Shown here piece after piece: positions 13,295-26,580 of a stretch of 64,000 bases of DNA. Position 1 is the first letter of the stretch. Each line of letters starts with the position of its first letter. Location: positions 23,722,340-23,786,339 of the forward strand of contig CM034241.1 in NCBI GenBank assembly GCA_019916065.1, written 5' to 3'. Under the pieces are notes generated by a model. The model did not search any database, was not told the DNA's origin, and saw only the letters and a list, made by a program, of their open reading frames with translations. Made by a program: the position numbers and the translations under genes. Origin of the DNA: Vitellaria paradoxa. Lineage: Eukaryota; Streptophyta; Magnoliopsida; Ericales; Sapotaceae.

Positions 13295-14695
13295 AAAGGG
13301 TTGAGGTACAATCAGTGCACATTGCACCAGATTATCATCCATTTTGAGCACTAAATTTTCTTTTAAAAAAATCTACGGTTCTCAGTAAATTAAGTTCTTT
13401 TTTTTTTTTTTCCTTTCTTTCATTCTCTCTCATCTTTTCGTCTCTTATATTTCAAATTTTGTTAATACATAATTTTTTTCAAATTATAATTTTTTAGTTA
13501 ATATAAATTTAAATATTTAAAAAAATAAAAATAATAAAAAATAAAATAGTAACTAAAAATAAAAAGAGATATAATAAATTTATTTTTCATCAAATGAATT
13601 GCATACACAAAAAAATAAAATAAAATAATTATGTATAGGATTCGTTTTATTTTATTATATTTGTTTTCATTTTTAGTTACTAGTCTATTATTTTTTTATT
13701 ATTTTTATCTTTTAAAAAATATACAAATTTATATTAATTAAAAAATTATAATTTAAAAAAATAATTTTAGGTATTGACAAAATTTAGAATGAGAGAGAGG
13801 AACGATGAGAGAGAGTGTTAATCTAAAGCGTTAGCTTAACTAGTAAATTCTTGGATTTGCTCTCCAAAAGTCATTAGTTTAGTTTTCTCAGAACCACTGG
13901 AGAACTTACTCGGTTATTAACTTCAGGACTCTAGGATTAGTCAAGATGCGCACAAACTAATGCAGACACCTTGAGTTACAAAAAAATAATAATAAATAAA
14001 GAAAATGAAAAAGAAAGAGAGTGAAAGAAAGAATTAAAAAAAAACTGAATCTAATGAAAATTGTTTTTCTTTTAAGAACATCTAAAAGCTCTCTTGAAAT
14101 TCAATTTTTTTCTTCTTTATTTCACTCTATCTCATCATTCCCCTCTCTCTTGTTCCAAATTTTGTTGACACCTAAAATTATTTTTTTAAATTATAATTTT
14201 TTAATTAATATAAATTTGAATATTTTTAAGAGAAAAAAATAAAAAAAAATAAACTAATAACTAAAAATAAAAACAAAATATAATAAATTTTATATTTCAT
14301 GAAACGAATCATGTACATAATTATTTTATTTTATTTTTGTCCATGCAATTTGTTTGATCAAAGATAATTTTTTAAGTATTAGCAAATTTTAAAATAAGAG
14401 ATAGGGAAAGATGAGAGAGAGTGGAAGAAAGAAAAAAAAAAGGCTCAATTTAATGAGAGCTATAGATTTTCTTTCAAAAAAAATCTAACTCAAAAATGGT
14501 GCAATGAACGGTAGTTTGGTGCAATGTACACTGGCTACATCCTCAACCTTACAAAAGGTTGGACTGTTATCATGTATGTTCGTCTAAAAATTTGACTCAA
14601 AAATGGTGCAATGAACGGTAGTCTGGTGCAACGTACACTGGTTACATCCTCAACCCTACAAAAGATTGGACTGTTATCATGCATGTTCGTGTTAG
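13295..14695. repeat. Foldback cluster: two related AT-rich hairpins plus a tandem end repeat
   Basis: GGTTGAGGTACAATCAGTGC near 13303 is matched in inverse near 14515-14535 (GTACACTGGCTACATCCTC...). Inside, about 13400-13610 folds back on about 13640-13820 (CTCTCTCATCTTTTCG...AAAATTTTGTTAAT against its inverse). A second related half-hairpin pair occupies about 13990-14440. The right end is then duplicated in tandem: about 14479-14586 and 14587-14695, each with AAAAATGGTGCAATGAACGG. The arrangement fits MITE or foldback elements inserted into or copied from one another. No coding content. Confidence 0.6.
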
Positions 14696-15228
14696 AATAC
14701 ACACAATAGAAGTCGGTGCAACGATAGATTCAAATTTTCATTAATTAGAGGGTGATGTTGAAAAATTATAAATAACAAAGAGTCAAAAAAAAAATTTTGA
14801 AAAAAGATTGAAGGAGAAGCCTTAATCAATATTTAATTTTACTAAAATATTACACTAAATTTTTAAATTTTTTTTAAATTTGTTGTTAGGCTGGTGATTT
14901 GTTTATACATGTCATACATTGAATGCTAACTTATACAGATGCTTATTGTTAATGTTAAGTCGCAATCAACTATTTCAAACACTTAAATATTTTGTTTTGC
15001 GCATATAATAAATAGACAAAGTGAATCAAATTAAATACACAAAAAAAAAAGAGAAAAAATGTAAGATATTATAGAAAATTAAAATAAGAAACAAATACGA
15101 TTACAAAGATTTTATTTAAAAAGTCAATGTGATATAATATTAAGTTTTTAATTATTTCAAAAGTTCAAATTATAAAGAGAAGTAGTCCAATACACTACAG
15201 CAAAATAAGTTAAATGCGACTCCTAGTT
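14696..15228. other. AT-rich intergenic DNA
   Basis: No gene, RNA or well-bounded repeat can be supported in this stretch. Confidence 0.5.
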
Positions 15229-15462
15229 TGTCACACCCCAAATTTTTCACAAATCTGGGAGCATGAAGAAATAACCATAAACCACGAAAATCATCAATCC
15301 AAACTGATTAGAACCAATTATATTTAATAATAATCAACTAACAACCTCTAAACTTAGAAACAAAAAATAATAAATCCATCTCTATTCTCTTATACTGAGA
15401 CTTATACAATAATTAAAATTCAATCAAAAGAAAAAATAAACTAAAAATATATTGTGTAGTTC
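15229..15462 (-). repeat. Left part of an older long LTR, split by a solo LTR
   Basis: It begins TGTCACACCCCAAA, the inverse of a gypsy-type LTR end, and resembles the start of the LTR-like block at 19360. It is interrupted at 15463 by the solo LTR; homologous sequence resumes at 18051. The last five bases (15458-15462, AGTTC) are the target duplication. Orientation is inferred from the end sequence only. Confidence 0.4.
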
Positions 15463-18050
15463 TGCAATACCCCGGACTTTGTATTAACATAAGTATAAGG
15501 TTTTTGATGTATTTTAGAAGTAATGTATGTTAATTTAGTAGTATGGGTCATTAATGGTACTTTAGGGTTGAGAACTTTGAAAGAGGTAAGCCAAATACCT
15601 CATAGTTGGCATTTTAGCCAAGTGCAGGGGGAAGGGACCTTGGGCGCACCAAACATAGGCGCCCAAGATCTTAGTCACACACTTGAGAAGGGCTTAGGCA
15701 CCTAAAGTACAGCAGATTTGACAAGCATGGGTTGTTTTACATTTTACAGCCGACCCCTCTCACCTATGAGCCTATATTTAGCTAGGGGAGGTGTGGAAGT
15801 CTGAAATTTACTATTGGGGATTAAAATATTGGTTAAAATATATATGTATACATTTAGATGATGCAAGAGAGAGAGAGAGAGAAATTGTTTGGAGAGGAAG
15901 AAATCGGGTGAGGAGGAGAAAAGAGCAAGGAGGAAGAAACAAAGAGGAACCGAGTAGAAATTTGAAGGTGAGTTCATCTAGCCTAAGTAAAAATCAAATT
16001 TATCTTGTAAGAGTGTAATTGGACACTCAAGGAACCCTTCTATGTGATTCATATGTAGTTTGGATCAAGGAATAAAAAGATAGAACTCATCAAATTTTGA
16101 GAGCTTAGGACCAGAAGACATCTCTTTGTTGATCCATCTTCTTTCAACTTAAGGTAGGGATTTAATGCTTCTTTCTTACATATGTGATGTGTAACAAGGA
16201 GTAGAACACCATTAGAAAACCTTTTTCAAGTGTTGTCTTCATCTATGGAAGAGAATTGAAGTTATATACACATATATATGTATGTATAGGTTGAGAAAGT
16301 GAAAATGGTGTTTTGATCCATAACTTGACCCAAAGTTGATGAAAACTCAAATTGTTGGTTTCTTTTGATGTCTAAAAGACTTGTGGTGATGTTAGAAATA
16401 TGAAATTTTAAGTATATTAACCTTAACTTGGGTCAATTTGAGGTCACAAGAGTGAAAAATCAAGAAACTAGAAAACAGAACATGAAACCCGTAACTTAGA
16501 CCAAGCTGTGGGCACACGAGGTGAGAATCAGTTGGGCACCCAACTGTTTGGGTGCACAAGACATGGACGCCTGTCCTCTTGGGTGCACAAGCCCCTGGGC
16601 GCACGGCTGAGTGCTAGCTTAGGTGCCCACCGTGCCTAGGTCTATGTCCTGACTTTGTTCATTTTGTCATTCTACCTTAGGTTTATGAAAGGATTCAGTA
16701 ACATATTTTTGCATGAAACTTTATTTGTTTAATTGTATGGATTGAGAAAGGGTAACGTGTTCTAAAAAGTTATTAAGAGTTGATTATCTTAACCTAATGG
16801 AATTTAACTTATAAAGTTGAATAAATGTCACTTTGAATAAAATGAATTGGAAGGATACCATGAGATAAGAACCTTGATCAACTGGAATAGTGAATATGTG
16901 TCATTAAAAACAAAATGTTGATGAATGTAAGTATAGGATTGCATGAATTAAATGATGATGAATGTTGAATGTTTAATGATGTTTGATCAAAGTTGATATA
17001 TAATGAATCTTGGGATGAATCGAAATGTGGATATGTGTTGTGGGAAAGTATATGACGATGAATGTGAATATATGTTTGAAAGAATTGCAATGTGATTGAT
17101 GATGTGCCGGGGGCCGTGGTGGCGTACAAAAAATAGGAAGGGTTTTGAAATTAGCACAGGGTTTGGTGTCAATGCTAGTGAATTAGTAGCCAACAACATT
17201 GTGTGTATATAGGTTACCTGTGACCCTAGATTGTGATCCTAAACGATGGATTTTGGTTTATCGTTTCCGTTAGGTATTGACCCATAAAAGATGATATTGT
17301 GGATGCACCCAACCCTTGATGACTCGTGTGACTATGGTTATGTGATGGATTGATGAAAAGTGATAATGGGGATATGGTTACGTGATTGAAAGGTGATTAA
17401 ATAATAAAGTGAAAATGGAATGTGATTTGAATTTAATTAGTGAGATTTCAAAAGTTGAGTTTTGTTTGGAATTGAATTCTTACTATGACATTGTTGTGTG
17501 ATAATATGTTATATTCCAAATTGGTTATGTCGTGATGTTGGTGAATTGTTATAGCACTAAATATAGTTGAAGTAGCTAACTAAATCATAAATAGCATGCA
17601 TGTTTGGATTACGTATTGTATATGTTTGTTTAAGGCGTCCTGGGCACAAGTGGACCCGTGCTCACAACCCTACAGATTTTGATGCAGGAACAGGTCATAA
17701 CAATCAAGTGGGCTAATGGGGTTGAACTAGAAGTGCATTGCATGAGCCCTTCTAAACTTAACAAGGCTTTTGGTCTCTTAGTACAAGTTTTATTTGAAAT
17801 TGTAATATTATACATTTTTAAACTGTTTCGATATGGTTGTAAGGGCCTTAAGGCCTAAGATTTGCATTAATAGGAAGAGTGTATGGGTAAGTGACCTTGC
17901 ATTTGTCAATGATAAACTCATGTTATTTTACCTTATGTCTTGGGCTCACTTAGAGGTTATTATATTGCTCTGATTATGGGATGGTTATATTAGTGCATGT
18001 TATGTGTATTTATCACTCACCCCTTAGGTCACTAGATCCGAGGCGTGACA
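15463..18050 (+). mobile_element. Solo LTR, 2588 bp, with perfect AGTTC target duplication
   Basis: The left end TGCAATACCCCGGA and right end CCGAGGCGTGACA form an imperfect inverted pair with the canonical TG...CA termini. Both sides are flanked by AGTTC (15458-15462 and 18051-18055), a 5-bp duplication typical of LTR retrotransposon integration. No primer-binding site, gag or pol lies inside, and no second LTR was seen nearby. It is therefore a solo LTR left by LTR-LTR recombination. A GA-rich stretch at 15866-15960 resembles the transcribed leader of long Ty3/gypsy LTRs. Reading frames inside are chance. Assignment to gypsy rests on length and end sequence. Confidence 0.8.
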
Positions 18051-19145
18051 AGTTCTCTTCCTAAAATATAATTAACGAGCTATTCAAATATTTACTCTGC
18101 CTAAGCGATCCTACCATAATCATTGTCTGGTGTAACAGTCGCACTTACATCTAAAATTGTAGGGGTATGAGAACAATATACTAATATATATTAAAATAAT
18201 CAACTGATACTCGAAGAAAAATAAGAATTAAATAAATCATGCACGAGTGTCCTAGCATGAATTTTTAACAGGTCATACTAACTTACATCACATGCCAAAA
18301 ATAATTAAATTTAAATATTTTGAACACAAAATAAAATAAATAAATTATTTTAACAAAACCATATTCTTAACTATTAGGTTACGTATTACTACTTGATCAA
18401 CTTATGCCTCAGTCATAGGATACTAAAAATATCAATTCATCAATACTTTGTAGGTCACTAGCTTATTGGACATGATACCTAATCCTGCATGGGTTCTTGA
18501 TTGTTCACCAGTAGAACTTTCAACACCAACTATTTATCCTAGTACTTTTCTCAACCAAAAACCAAAATTGTAAAATCAATGAATAAATAATTAATTATTT
18601 ATTCAAATCTAAATCATTCTTTTAAAATATTTATTTTCCTTATTCAAGGTTCTATAATAAAACACGAATTTTAAACAAATTGAAAATTTTGTACTAACTT
18701 AATTTTAATTCCTCAAAATCAAAATTAATTTATATATAATTTTTCAATTCACAAGACAGCCACAATCACATAATTTATCATGTAACAATAAACCAAATAA
18801 TCATAAAGATTCACAAAATTAAACCACACATAATAAGTTTAATTTTTATTCAACTCCACCTTTACCTCAAATTAAATCTAAAAACTATTGCAAAAAGAAA
18901 CGAAGGCTGCTGAATGTGGACTTGTTGCACTCTAGCTGCTATTTGCATTCCTCTCTTTTTCATTTTTTCGCTGGTGTATAGCCTTTAGTTTATATATGTA
19001 TTGACATAAATGTTTAAGTTGCATATGAATTTTATAGGGACAAGAATACTGCCATCATTTTATCAGCCATAACGAAAACTAGCCACTTTAAACATATGAT
19101 ATTGATTAATATATATATGTATATTTTTTTACATATAGCTGGTGT

Positions 19146-19171
<26 letters not shown>
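18051..19171 (-). repeat. Right part of the split older LTR and flanking AT-rich DNA
   Basis: It resumes with the AGTTC duplicate and continues with blocks (GCGATCCTACCATAA, GCACGAGTGTCCTAGC) that resemble blocks in the 19360-21761 LTR-like region (GGTAGGATCGTGC, GCACGAGTGAACATAA). This supports two relatives of one LTR family in the same orientation. The right end is not defined. A (TA)n tract lies at 19151-19175. Confidence 0.4.
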
Positions 19172-19176
<5 letters not shown>

Positions 19177-19359
19177 CGGTCACGCCCCTAACTTAATTGT
19201 CTAGGATGGATGGCATGGGAATATGGGAACTAATAAAATTTAAATGTAAACTTGTTTCAAGATCAAGCCATAATATAATAATAATCATTAGAGTAACTAA
19301 ACACGTCTCTCATTCACATATTAAATAAATAAAAATAACATCAACCACAATCAATCCAA
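19172..19359. repeat. Short LTR-end-like fragment
   Basis: It starts near CGGTCACGCCCCTAACTT, a sequence like the end of the neighbouring LTRs (TGTCACRCCCC). It continues only about 190 bp before the next LTR-like start. Probably a truncated LTR; low certainty. Confidence 0.3.
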
Positions 19360-20754
19360 TATCACACCCCGGTAACACTCTTTAAGGTTTATATAGTCAA
19401 ATAAACATCATCAATAGACAAGCTTATAATAAAAATAAGTTCGCGATCCATACCCCCGATCACACAAATAGTACAATAATCCAAATGTAAGTAAAATAAT
19501 CATAATAAGTCAATCCACCAGTCTTAACTTAGCTCCGAGTGGTTACTCTTTGGCCTCGCGAGATCACCTGAAATATGCATAAGATAAGCAAACTTGCCTA
19601 GTGGTAGGATCGTGCAATTTTGCACGAGTGAACATAATTAAGTGTATAGCATAACACACAACAATATCAATTAAAACATAAAATAACAATGCATATGTGA
19701 TACAATGCAATGGCCAATGCAATTCTCTAATCTACGTCTACCCCCAACCTTATCCTGGGATGAGTGATGCTTAATACAGCACACGGAATTACCAACTGCA
19801 CTATTTATGCTCACGACAAACGTATATCCACATATATGTATACACACTGAGTTGGGAACCGTGTTACATTCTCACTGGTGTAAGACTCAGGGGCATCGCG
19901 TTACACCTCTTGACTCTTCTGCTGAGGAACTGTATTACACTTCTAGTCAGGCATTTGCTTAGCTTAAGTAAGGTCCGACTGAAGTCCAGAGAAAATCTCA
20001 TAATCATATCTCATAATTAATGTTTCAACTCTAAATGACTAAACTTTAGTCATATATATCAACTGGGAATTATCTGGTATTTTTTAAAATCTCATTTTAT
20101 CATTTTTCTTAGATCATGGATCGCATCCATATATATAACTCGTGCCTCAGTATATCATAATATAAATGTAGCACTCTCAGTCAATCAATAGTCACAACAT
20201 AAACCAAATGATGCTACCCCAGCCCCATGCACCTAATATGCTTAATCGTATAATTAATATCATCTCAATATAAAAATACATTCTCATCAAGTTTGAGGAT
20301 GATATGGGGTCTATTCCATCATTAGAAATCCATAATAACTTAATTTGGGCACAAAACATGTCCTTAAATATAAAAATTGACATTTTAGAAAATTTTCCAA
20401 TATTGGTGTCCAGACACCCTCACTAGGAACCGGACACCCAAATCTACTAGTTCGGATAGCCCTAGTCCAAACACTATAGTTGGCCGGTCTAGACACTAGA
20501 GTCCTAGTGTTTAGTTCCTAGGTTCGTTATCAACAAACCTAGCTCTAAATCCCTCCCCAAATCACCTATTCAAGCCTCAATCTCAACAATAACTCATGTA
20601 CAAATACTTAAACACTTAAATCACATGTTTCTTCAACGTTTAATCAAAGAACAAGTCAAATATATGCAAGATATTCACATTTATATGCATATATACACCC
20701 ACATTCATATATACATATATATATGCACAAATCTCATAATATTTCACCAAATCC

Positions 20755-20790
<36 letters not shown>

Positions 20791-21480
20791 TATATCAAAA
20801 TCATCTTACTAATGTCTAGAACACAAATATAAGTCCTACTTACCTCGAATCAAAGAGAAAAGAAGAAAAACGTAGGAAATCGGTTGATCTCTCCACCTTC
20901 AAAAGTCAATTTCTCCAACCTCAGGCTAAATCACTGAAAATGGATGTCACCACGACGTTCACGGCATCAAATACTACCTAGATCCATCAGTTTCTCACTT
21001 CAGATCGTGCTTTCTCTCCCTTACCATCTCTCTCCTCTCTCTTTTCTCTCTGGTTTTGGGGGCCGAGTAAACCAAAGGAAAAGAAAAGAAAAAAGAAAGA
21101 AGAAGGAAGAAAAGAAAAAAGGGAGCTAGGCTCTCGGTCTAGTTGTCTAACCAAATATTAATTAGACCACATCCGATCCAAGAAAAATAAAATAAATCGA
21201 TTCAATCTCAATTTAAATATTTTATTGACTCAAAATAACACATAAATAGCTAAAATAATTATGGAGTATAACATATACGTAAATATATTATTAGTTCGTT
21301 ATTTAAAGAGTTCAAATAGGAATAAAATACTTAATTTACGTTATTCAATCTACGCCCCAAACTAAATTAGATTACATATTAGAAATCAAATAGAATTAGA
21401 ATTTCAACTCTTACTTTTTAATCTAACACACATTAATCCAATTGGCTACCAGAAATGCATAATATTGTTGTTTAATAAAC

Positions 21481-21513
<33 letters not shown>

Positions 21514-21761
21514 TAGCATCGTAAAACTTTATAAAAAATTTATATTTCATTAAATTAATAATTCATTAAAATTAAAGCATAATTTTATAATTCTAAAAAA
21601 ATATTTAAATACTTAAAAAATTCTCACACAATCTGTGCATCCACAATAAAAATCGAATTTAATTTATGTCTCAAAAATTTAAATCAATAAAAATTTTATT
21701 TTTACCAAATTAAATATTAATTAAAAAAATAACCAAAGTATTAAAATTCTGGGTTATCACA
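19360..21761 (-). mobile_element. Probable long LTR (2.4 kb), gypsy type, minus orientation
   Basis: The left boundary TATCACACCCCGG and right boundary CTGGGTTATCACA are inverse-complementary in pattern (in the minus sense TGTGATAACCC ... GGGGTGTGATA). The expected CA terminus is mutated to TA. No matching target duplication is present (TCCAA versus TAATT), so it may be one LTR of a deleted element rather than a clean solo LTR. It contains (CA)n at 20757-20785 and (TA)n/(CA)n at 21479-21512. No coding domains were recognised. Confidence 0.5.
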
Positions 21762-21991
21762 TAATTTTCCACGGTTGTTAATAATCTTTGAAATAAGTAC
21801 CTTTTTTCACGGTTATCTTTTTTTAACGCTTGAAATTAATTGTGAAAAGAAGTACTTGACATTACCTTTTTATTTCAACACATAAGGTGACCATAAAAAA
21901 TAAGTTGAAAAAATTATTTTGTATTAGCATCAAAATTTTAGCACTAAAATTTTAAGCAATCTCAACAGTGCGTGAAAAAATATATTCACCT
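21762..21991. other. AT-rich spacer
   Basis: Nothing recognisable between the two repeat blocks. Confidence 0.4.
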
Positions 21992-22969
21992 ATGAAAGTC
22001 CTAATCTCACGTAATAGTATCCAAATCCAAACATCCACAGCAGAAATTAACAAGAATAACCAAAGAGACACAAGGATTTGTTGACTAGGGTAAAAACTTC
22101 TTTGAACCTAAAGGAGAAAACAACCTTGGATCCTTAAGCGGATCAGACTAAAATTTCTTCACTATAAAATTAGAGGTTACAAGGTACAAGAAAATGGATT
22201 ACAAGTTTCCCCAAGCAACTACCCGTTGATCTACTTGTCTAAAACCCATCCTAACCTTGTTTGCTAGACATCCCGCAATAAACCTCAACTCGTGAAGAAG
22301 AATACCTTCAAACCTTGAAAGACAAGCTCCCCAATCTGTAGATCCACTGTAGATCTGAGCTAAGCACTGATAGATCTTTGCTAAAGAAAGCTGGTGATGT
22401 CAACAATCAAGCCAATCCAACTCAGTCGTTTATCCCTTTTGGTTTCTTTCTCAAAAGGTTAAGAGAAGGTGATGTTCTATCCAAAAGGTTAAGGTTAAGA
22501 AGAGAACTTTTCCTTTTATATCAAAAGAGATGGTTAAAAATGTCATTTGGATAGATTTTAAAAAATGTAGACATCGTCATAGGTAGTTTGTGGGCACAAG
22601 CTACTCATGAGCTACTCACAAGACACCCTTACACATTGGATAAAAATTTTCAGGTGTCACAGGCATCTCATGGGCAGAAACTTCTCACGAACTACTTATG
22701 AGACATACCAACTTTCTAGATAGTAACATTCAAGTTCAAATGGATGTTTGTGAGCACGAACTAATGCTGAACCAGTAACCATCTCTCTTCTATTTCCAGA
22801 GCTCTTCTCAACCATCAACAAGAATGCTTAAACACTTTTTAGCATATGCCTAAGTATCAAAAGACCTAACTTGTGACATTCTATAAAATCTAAAGAGAAC
22901 AATTACAAGCAAAGTGTTGTCTTGGATATTGCCAACACAAAATCTAATCTGAATGACATTTACAACCCA
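21992..22969 (-). repeat. Possible copia-type LTR, minus orientation
   Basis: In the minus sense the block starts TGTTGGGTTGTAAATGTC and ends near GATTAGGACTTTCA, so TG...CA termini are possible over about 980 bp. It is noticeably less AT-rich than its surroundings. It includes repeated GGGCACAAGCTACTC/GAACTACTTATGAG phrases. I see no target duplication (ACCTA versus TAATA) and no coding domain, so the assignment is tentative. Confidence 0.35.
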
Positions 22970-25308
22970 ACATAATAATATATTTTCACCCAACTTAATT
23001 AATACTAATTGAGATTCCAATTTTCCTAGAAATTACTTAAACCATATAATGGTATACAAAATCTTAGGTCAATTACATTCCCAAGAACCGATAGATTTGA
23101 TCCTTGATCAGTTTGTCTAAGGGAAACACTATGTTTGTGAGCCGTTTGTCTCTGTTTATTTAACATGAACTAGGTAATTGTTTTAAACATAGGTTGAATA
23201 CACCACACAAATTCTTCTGTCTAGTGGTCCAAATTGCATACTATCAAATATTAGAACACATATACAGAATATGATGTGTGTATTTTTCATAATGCATATT
23301 TTAAAAAGTATAAAAATAGAGTAATATGTTTAGACTATTGAAAATAATTATATTTTGTATATTTAAATGAAATAAATTGACAATCACATTAACAAAAAAC
23401 ATAATATTTCAATAAATAATCAAATAAAATTGTATTGCAAGAAGAATTCAATTATATATAACCTAATTTACATGAAAAAATTATTAATTGCAAAAAAGAT
23501 ATAATACTAAGTGATAAGTAGAATTCACTTTAAACAATTATAATATTTAGAATTTAAATATTAAGTGGTAAATATTGAATTCTAAAACATTTAATCAACC
23601 TAGAATTCAAATATTAAATGATAATGGATATTTTATTTTTATTTTATAAAAAGCTAAAAAAATAAAACAAAAGAAATATAAAAATGATAAAAAGAATATT
23701 GTAAATCATTTTTATCTTGAATTATTTATAAAATTGTATGTAGGAAATAACAAAAGTAGAAAATAATTAATATAAATTAAACAATATAAATGAATATAAA
23801 ATATAATTATCTTAGGAAAATAAGTAGTTTCGACATACATGATATATTTGATTATTAAATACTTACATGAAATAGGATCGGATTAAAATATAATATAATT
23901 CTCATACTAAATGCTTAGATAAAGAATAAATGTTTAAATTAATCAAAACAGACATAAAATAAAATTATTAAATGAAATACTCATATAATAATTCAAATAG
24001 AATTATTAGATTATTGTGAATGAAAAATAAAATGGACTTCCTAATATAAAAGACTTATAACATAAATAGAATTCTTTCACTAATTAGGATAGTAGATAAA
24101 TAAAATCATCATTGGAAAGACTTATTTATTATTTAAGATAAACGTAAAGAAAGATAATAAATGAAAAAATATAAATTAAATAACATAAATGAATATAAAA
24201 TATAATTATATTAGAAAAATAAGTTATGCAAATGATATGTTTGATTATTAATATAACTCTCATATTAAAGACTTGTATATATAATGAATAAAATTTTTAG
24301 ATTAATTAGAATAGAAATAAAATAAAATTATTAAATGAAAGACTTATATAATAAATAAAATTATTAGATTATTCAAAATGAAAAATAAAACAGACTTTCT
24401 TATATGAAAGACTTATAAAATAAATAGAATTATTTGATTAATTAGAATAATATACTTATATAATAAATAAAATTCTTTAAAACAATTATAATTAGGTACT
24501 ACATATCACAACAATAATATCTAATTAAATACTAGGTGGGGCAACTATGTTTTTTTAGGCTATACTTAATATATATTTAATATGACATGCTTACATTTAT
24601 AAGGTAGTGTTAGGTGGGTATAAATGAGTAGCAGGAGGTTTGAATTAAATTTGTCAGATACAATAAGTTTGAATGATTAGTTTAACTTTGATTTGTTTAT
24701 CTTTTGTGTCAAATTTTGAGTGGGTATCTAATAGAATTAATTTTGAGATAAGTTCAAATGATTTAATATTTAAATTATATTTATTAAATATTAGTTTATT
24801 AAATTAATTTTAATTAAATTTTAAGCATATAGCGAATTTAAAATTATAATTTAAGTTTAATTTATTTAAATTTTGAGTCAAAGACGGAATTAAGCCCGAA
24901 AAAAATTGGCATACGTTGGTTTGTTTTGGTTCTTCTTGACCAATAGAATATAAACATTGGCAGGGTGAGGTATCTACCATGTAATTCGCAAAGGGAGTTT
25001 CTATAATTTTATAAGCTTATTAATTTATTTCAATTGCTGGGGCAATCAGACAACCGCATGAGATATTTGAGGAAAAGTGATGAATGATATGAAAGAGAGG
25101 TTCATATTGCAATAGCAACAATAAATAAATAAATAAATAAATAAATAAGTAAATAAATAAATATTTCCTTATTTGTAATGTCTCAATTCGCAAGTGAAAC
25201 CCACCTGGTTCAAAGTCTATGTGCTGTGACCTCTTATAACTAATATTGTCTATATTTATTTAATTACTTGTGGATCATAACTATAGATTGTGTCTATGGA
25301 TAATAGAC
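22970..25308. other. Very AT-rich intergenic DNA with related degenerate blocks
   Basis: No gene is supported. Blocks around 23940-24070 and 24290-24430 resemble each other (AAATGAAAAATAAAA, GAAAGACTTATA...AATAGAATT), suggesting an old duplication. A tetranucleotide (AAAT)n-type microsatellite spans about 25119-25162. Confidence 0.5.
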
Positions 25309-26580
25309 TATATTTTTTTTTGAAAAAAGAAATTTTTATTAAAGTGAATCTAGCGGAGGATGGAGGAGAAGAACTCCACACTACCCAATCAGACCTAGAA
25401 CTAGCAACTCATACAAGAGTATGTGCTACTCGATTCACTGATCATCGTGCAAATGTAAACTTACAATTACTTATATCCTTGGAGAGGATTTTACAATCAT
25501 CAATGATTAAACCAAAGTAAGATAAATCCTGATCTGAGCCATTCAGAGCTTAGACTACCATTTGTGCATCTGACTCCACAACTGCATCTCGCAACTCTAA
25601 TTCCTTCAACCAACTCAGAGCTTTCCGACAACCAAGGGCTTATGCAATTAGTGGGTCCATTCTGCCTAGCAATATTCTATTCTTTGCTGTATCATTTCAC
25701 TTTTATCATTATGAATAGTACATCCATATCCCATATATCTCTTTCGATCAAAAATAGTAGCATCAATGTTGCATTTAAGCATACCTGTATTTGGCTTCTT
25801 CCATTAAACTTCACCATCATGTCCACTGTTGGTTTCACCACATGCAAGTGATCCTTGTGCTTTCTGCCATTGCTCTAGAAGAGAACATGAAGAACTTACA
25901 GCCTAATTTTCCATTTCCCTCCTTCTATTCCATACCATGTCATTTTTATTGAGCCAAATTCCTCATACTATGACTACTGCTATATTTGCTTCCTCTCTAG
26001 TTTAGTTCTGGAATAAGTATTGACACTAGTCTGTAAAATTATTCGCAACCCCACTATTATCACCAATTGAAGAGAGTCTCCATACTTGAGCATATGGGCA
26101 TTTTACTAGCGCGTGAAAAATATTCATCGGATTTCCATTACATACTGGCCACATTTTTGCCACAAGTACACACTTTGTCCTTAAATTCTGCATAGTTGAG
26201 AGGCAATTTGTACATACTCGCCATAATAAATTCTTCACTTTTGTAGGGACTTGCAAATGCCATAATTTCTTCCACATCGAACTAAGGTACTGGATAGAGG
26301 AGTTGATATTAGACATTAAAATATGATATCCACTCTTCACAAAATACGTACATTTTTTGTCCCAAATCCACAATCAATGGTCTTGTCACCTTTTTTGGCT
26401 CAAAGGAATTTCCAAGATAAGTGTTTTATCTCTTTTAGTAAGCAACTCATTTAGGATGTCGAAATCCCAAGTAAACCCATCTGTTTAGCGCAAAGGAAAA
26501 ACAATGGTCTTTTCTAAACCTTGCTGTACTGGTGCTCCAACGTATGGATTTAAGTCATCAGGGAGACATACTGCATTAAA
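25309..26580 (-). mobile_element. 3' end of an L1-type LINE (zinc-binding and RNase H part), decayed
   Basis: The longest open stretch (26373-26026) reads KSGYHIL...WKKLWHLQVPTKVKNLLWR...CPVCNG-like...FHALVKCPYAQVW. This is the reverse-transcriptase zinc-binding module of plant L1 LINEs. Upstream (26570-26380) is the usual preceding segment in pieces (WDFDILNELL, LILEIPLS). Downstream, in broken frames, is the RNase H region (MLKCNIDATIF, LELRDAVVESDAQMVV, SVNRVAHTL), ending at an A-rich tail near 25309-25325. Several stops and frame changes make it dead. The 5' part, including endonuclease and RT core, is absent, as expected for 5' truncation. Confidence 0.75.

Noticed and set aside
15523..16604. 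Short reading frames within the solo LTR
   Set aside because: They lie inside a non-coding LTR and show no protein features.
19360..21761. Second clean solo LTR
   Set aside because: The ends are LTR-like, but one terminus is mutated and the flanking pentamers do not match, so it is kept only as a probable LTR.
26026..26373. A 115-residue minus-strand protein gene
   Set aside because: The sequence is the zinc-binding segment of an L1-type LINE with decayed RT/RNase H on both sides.
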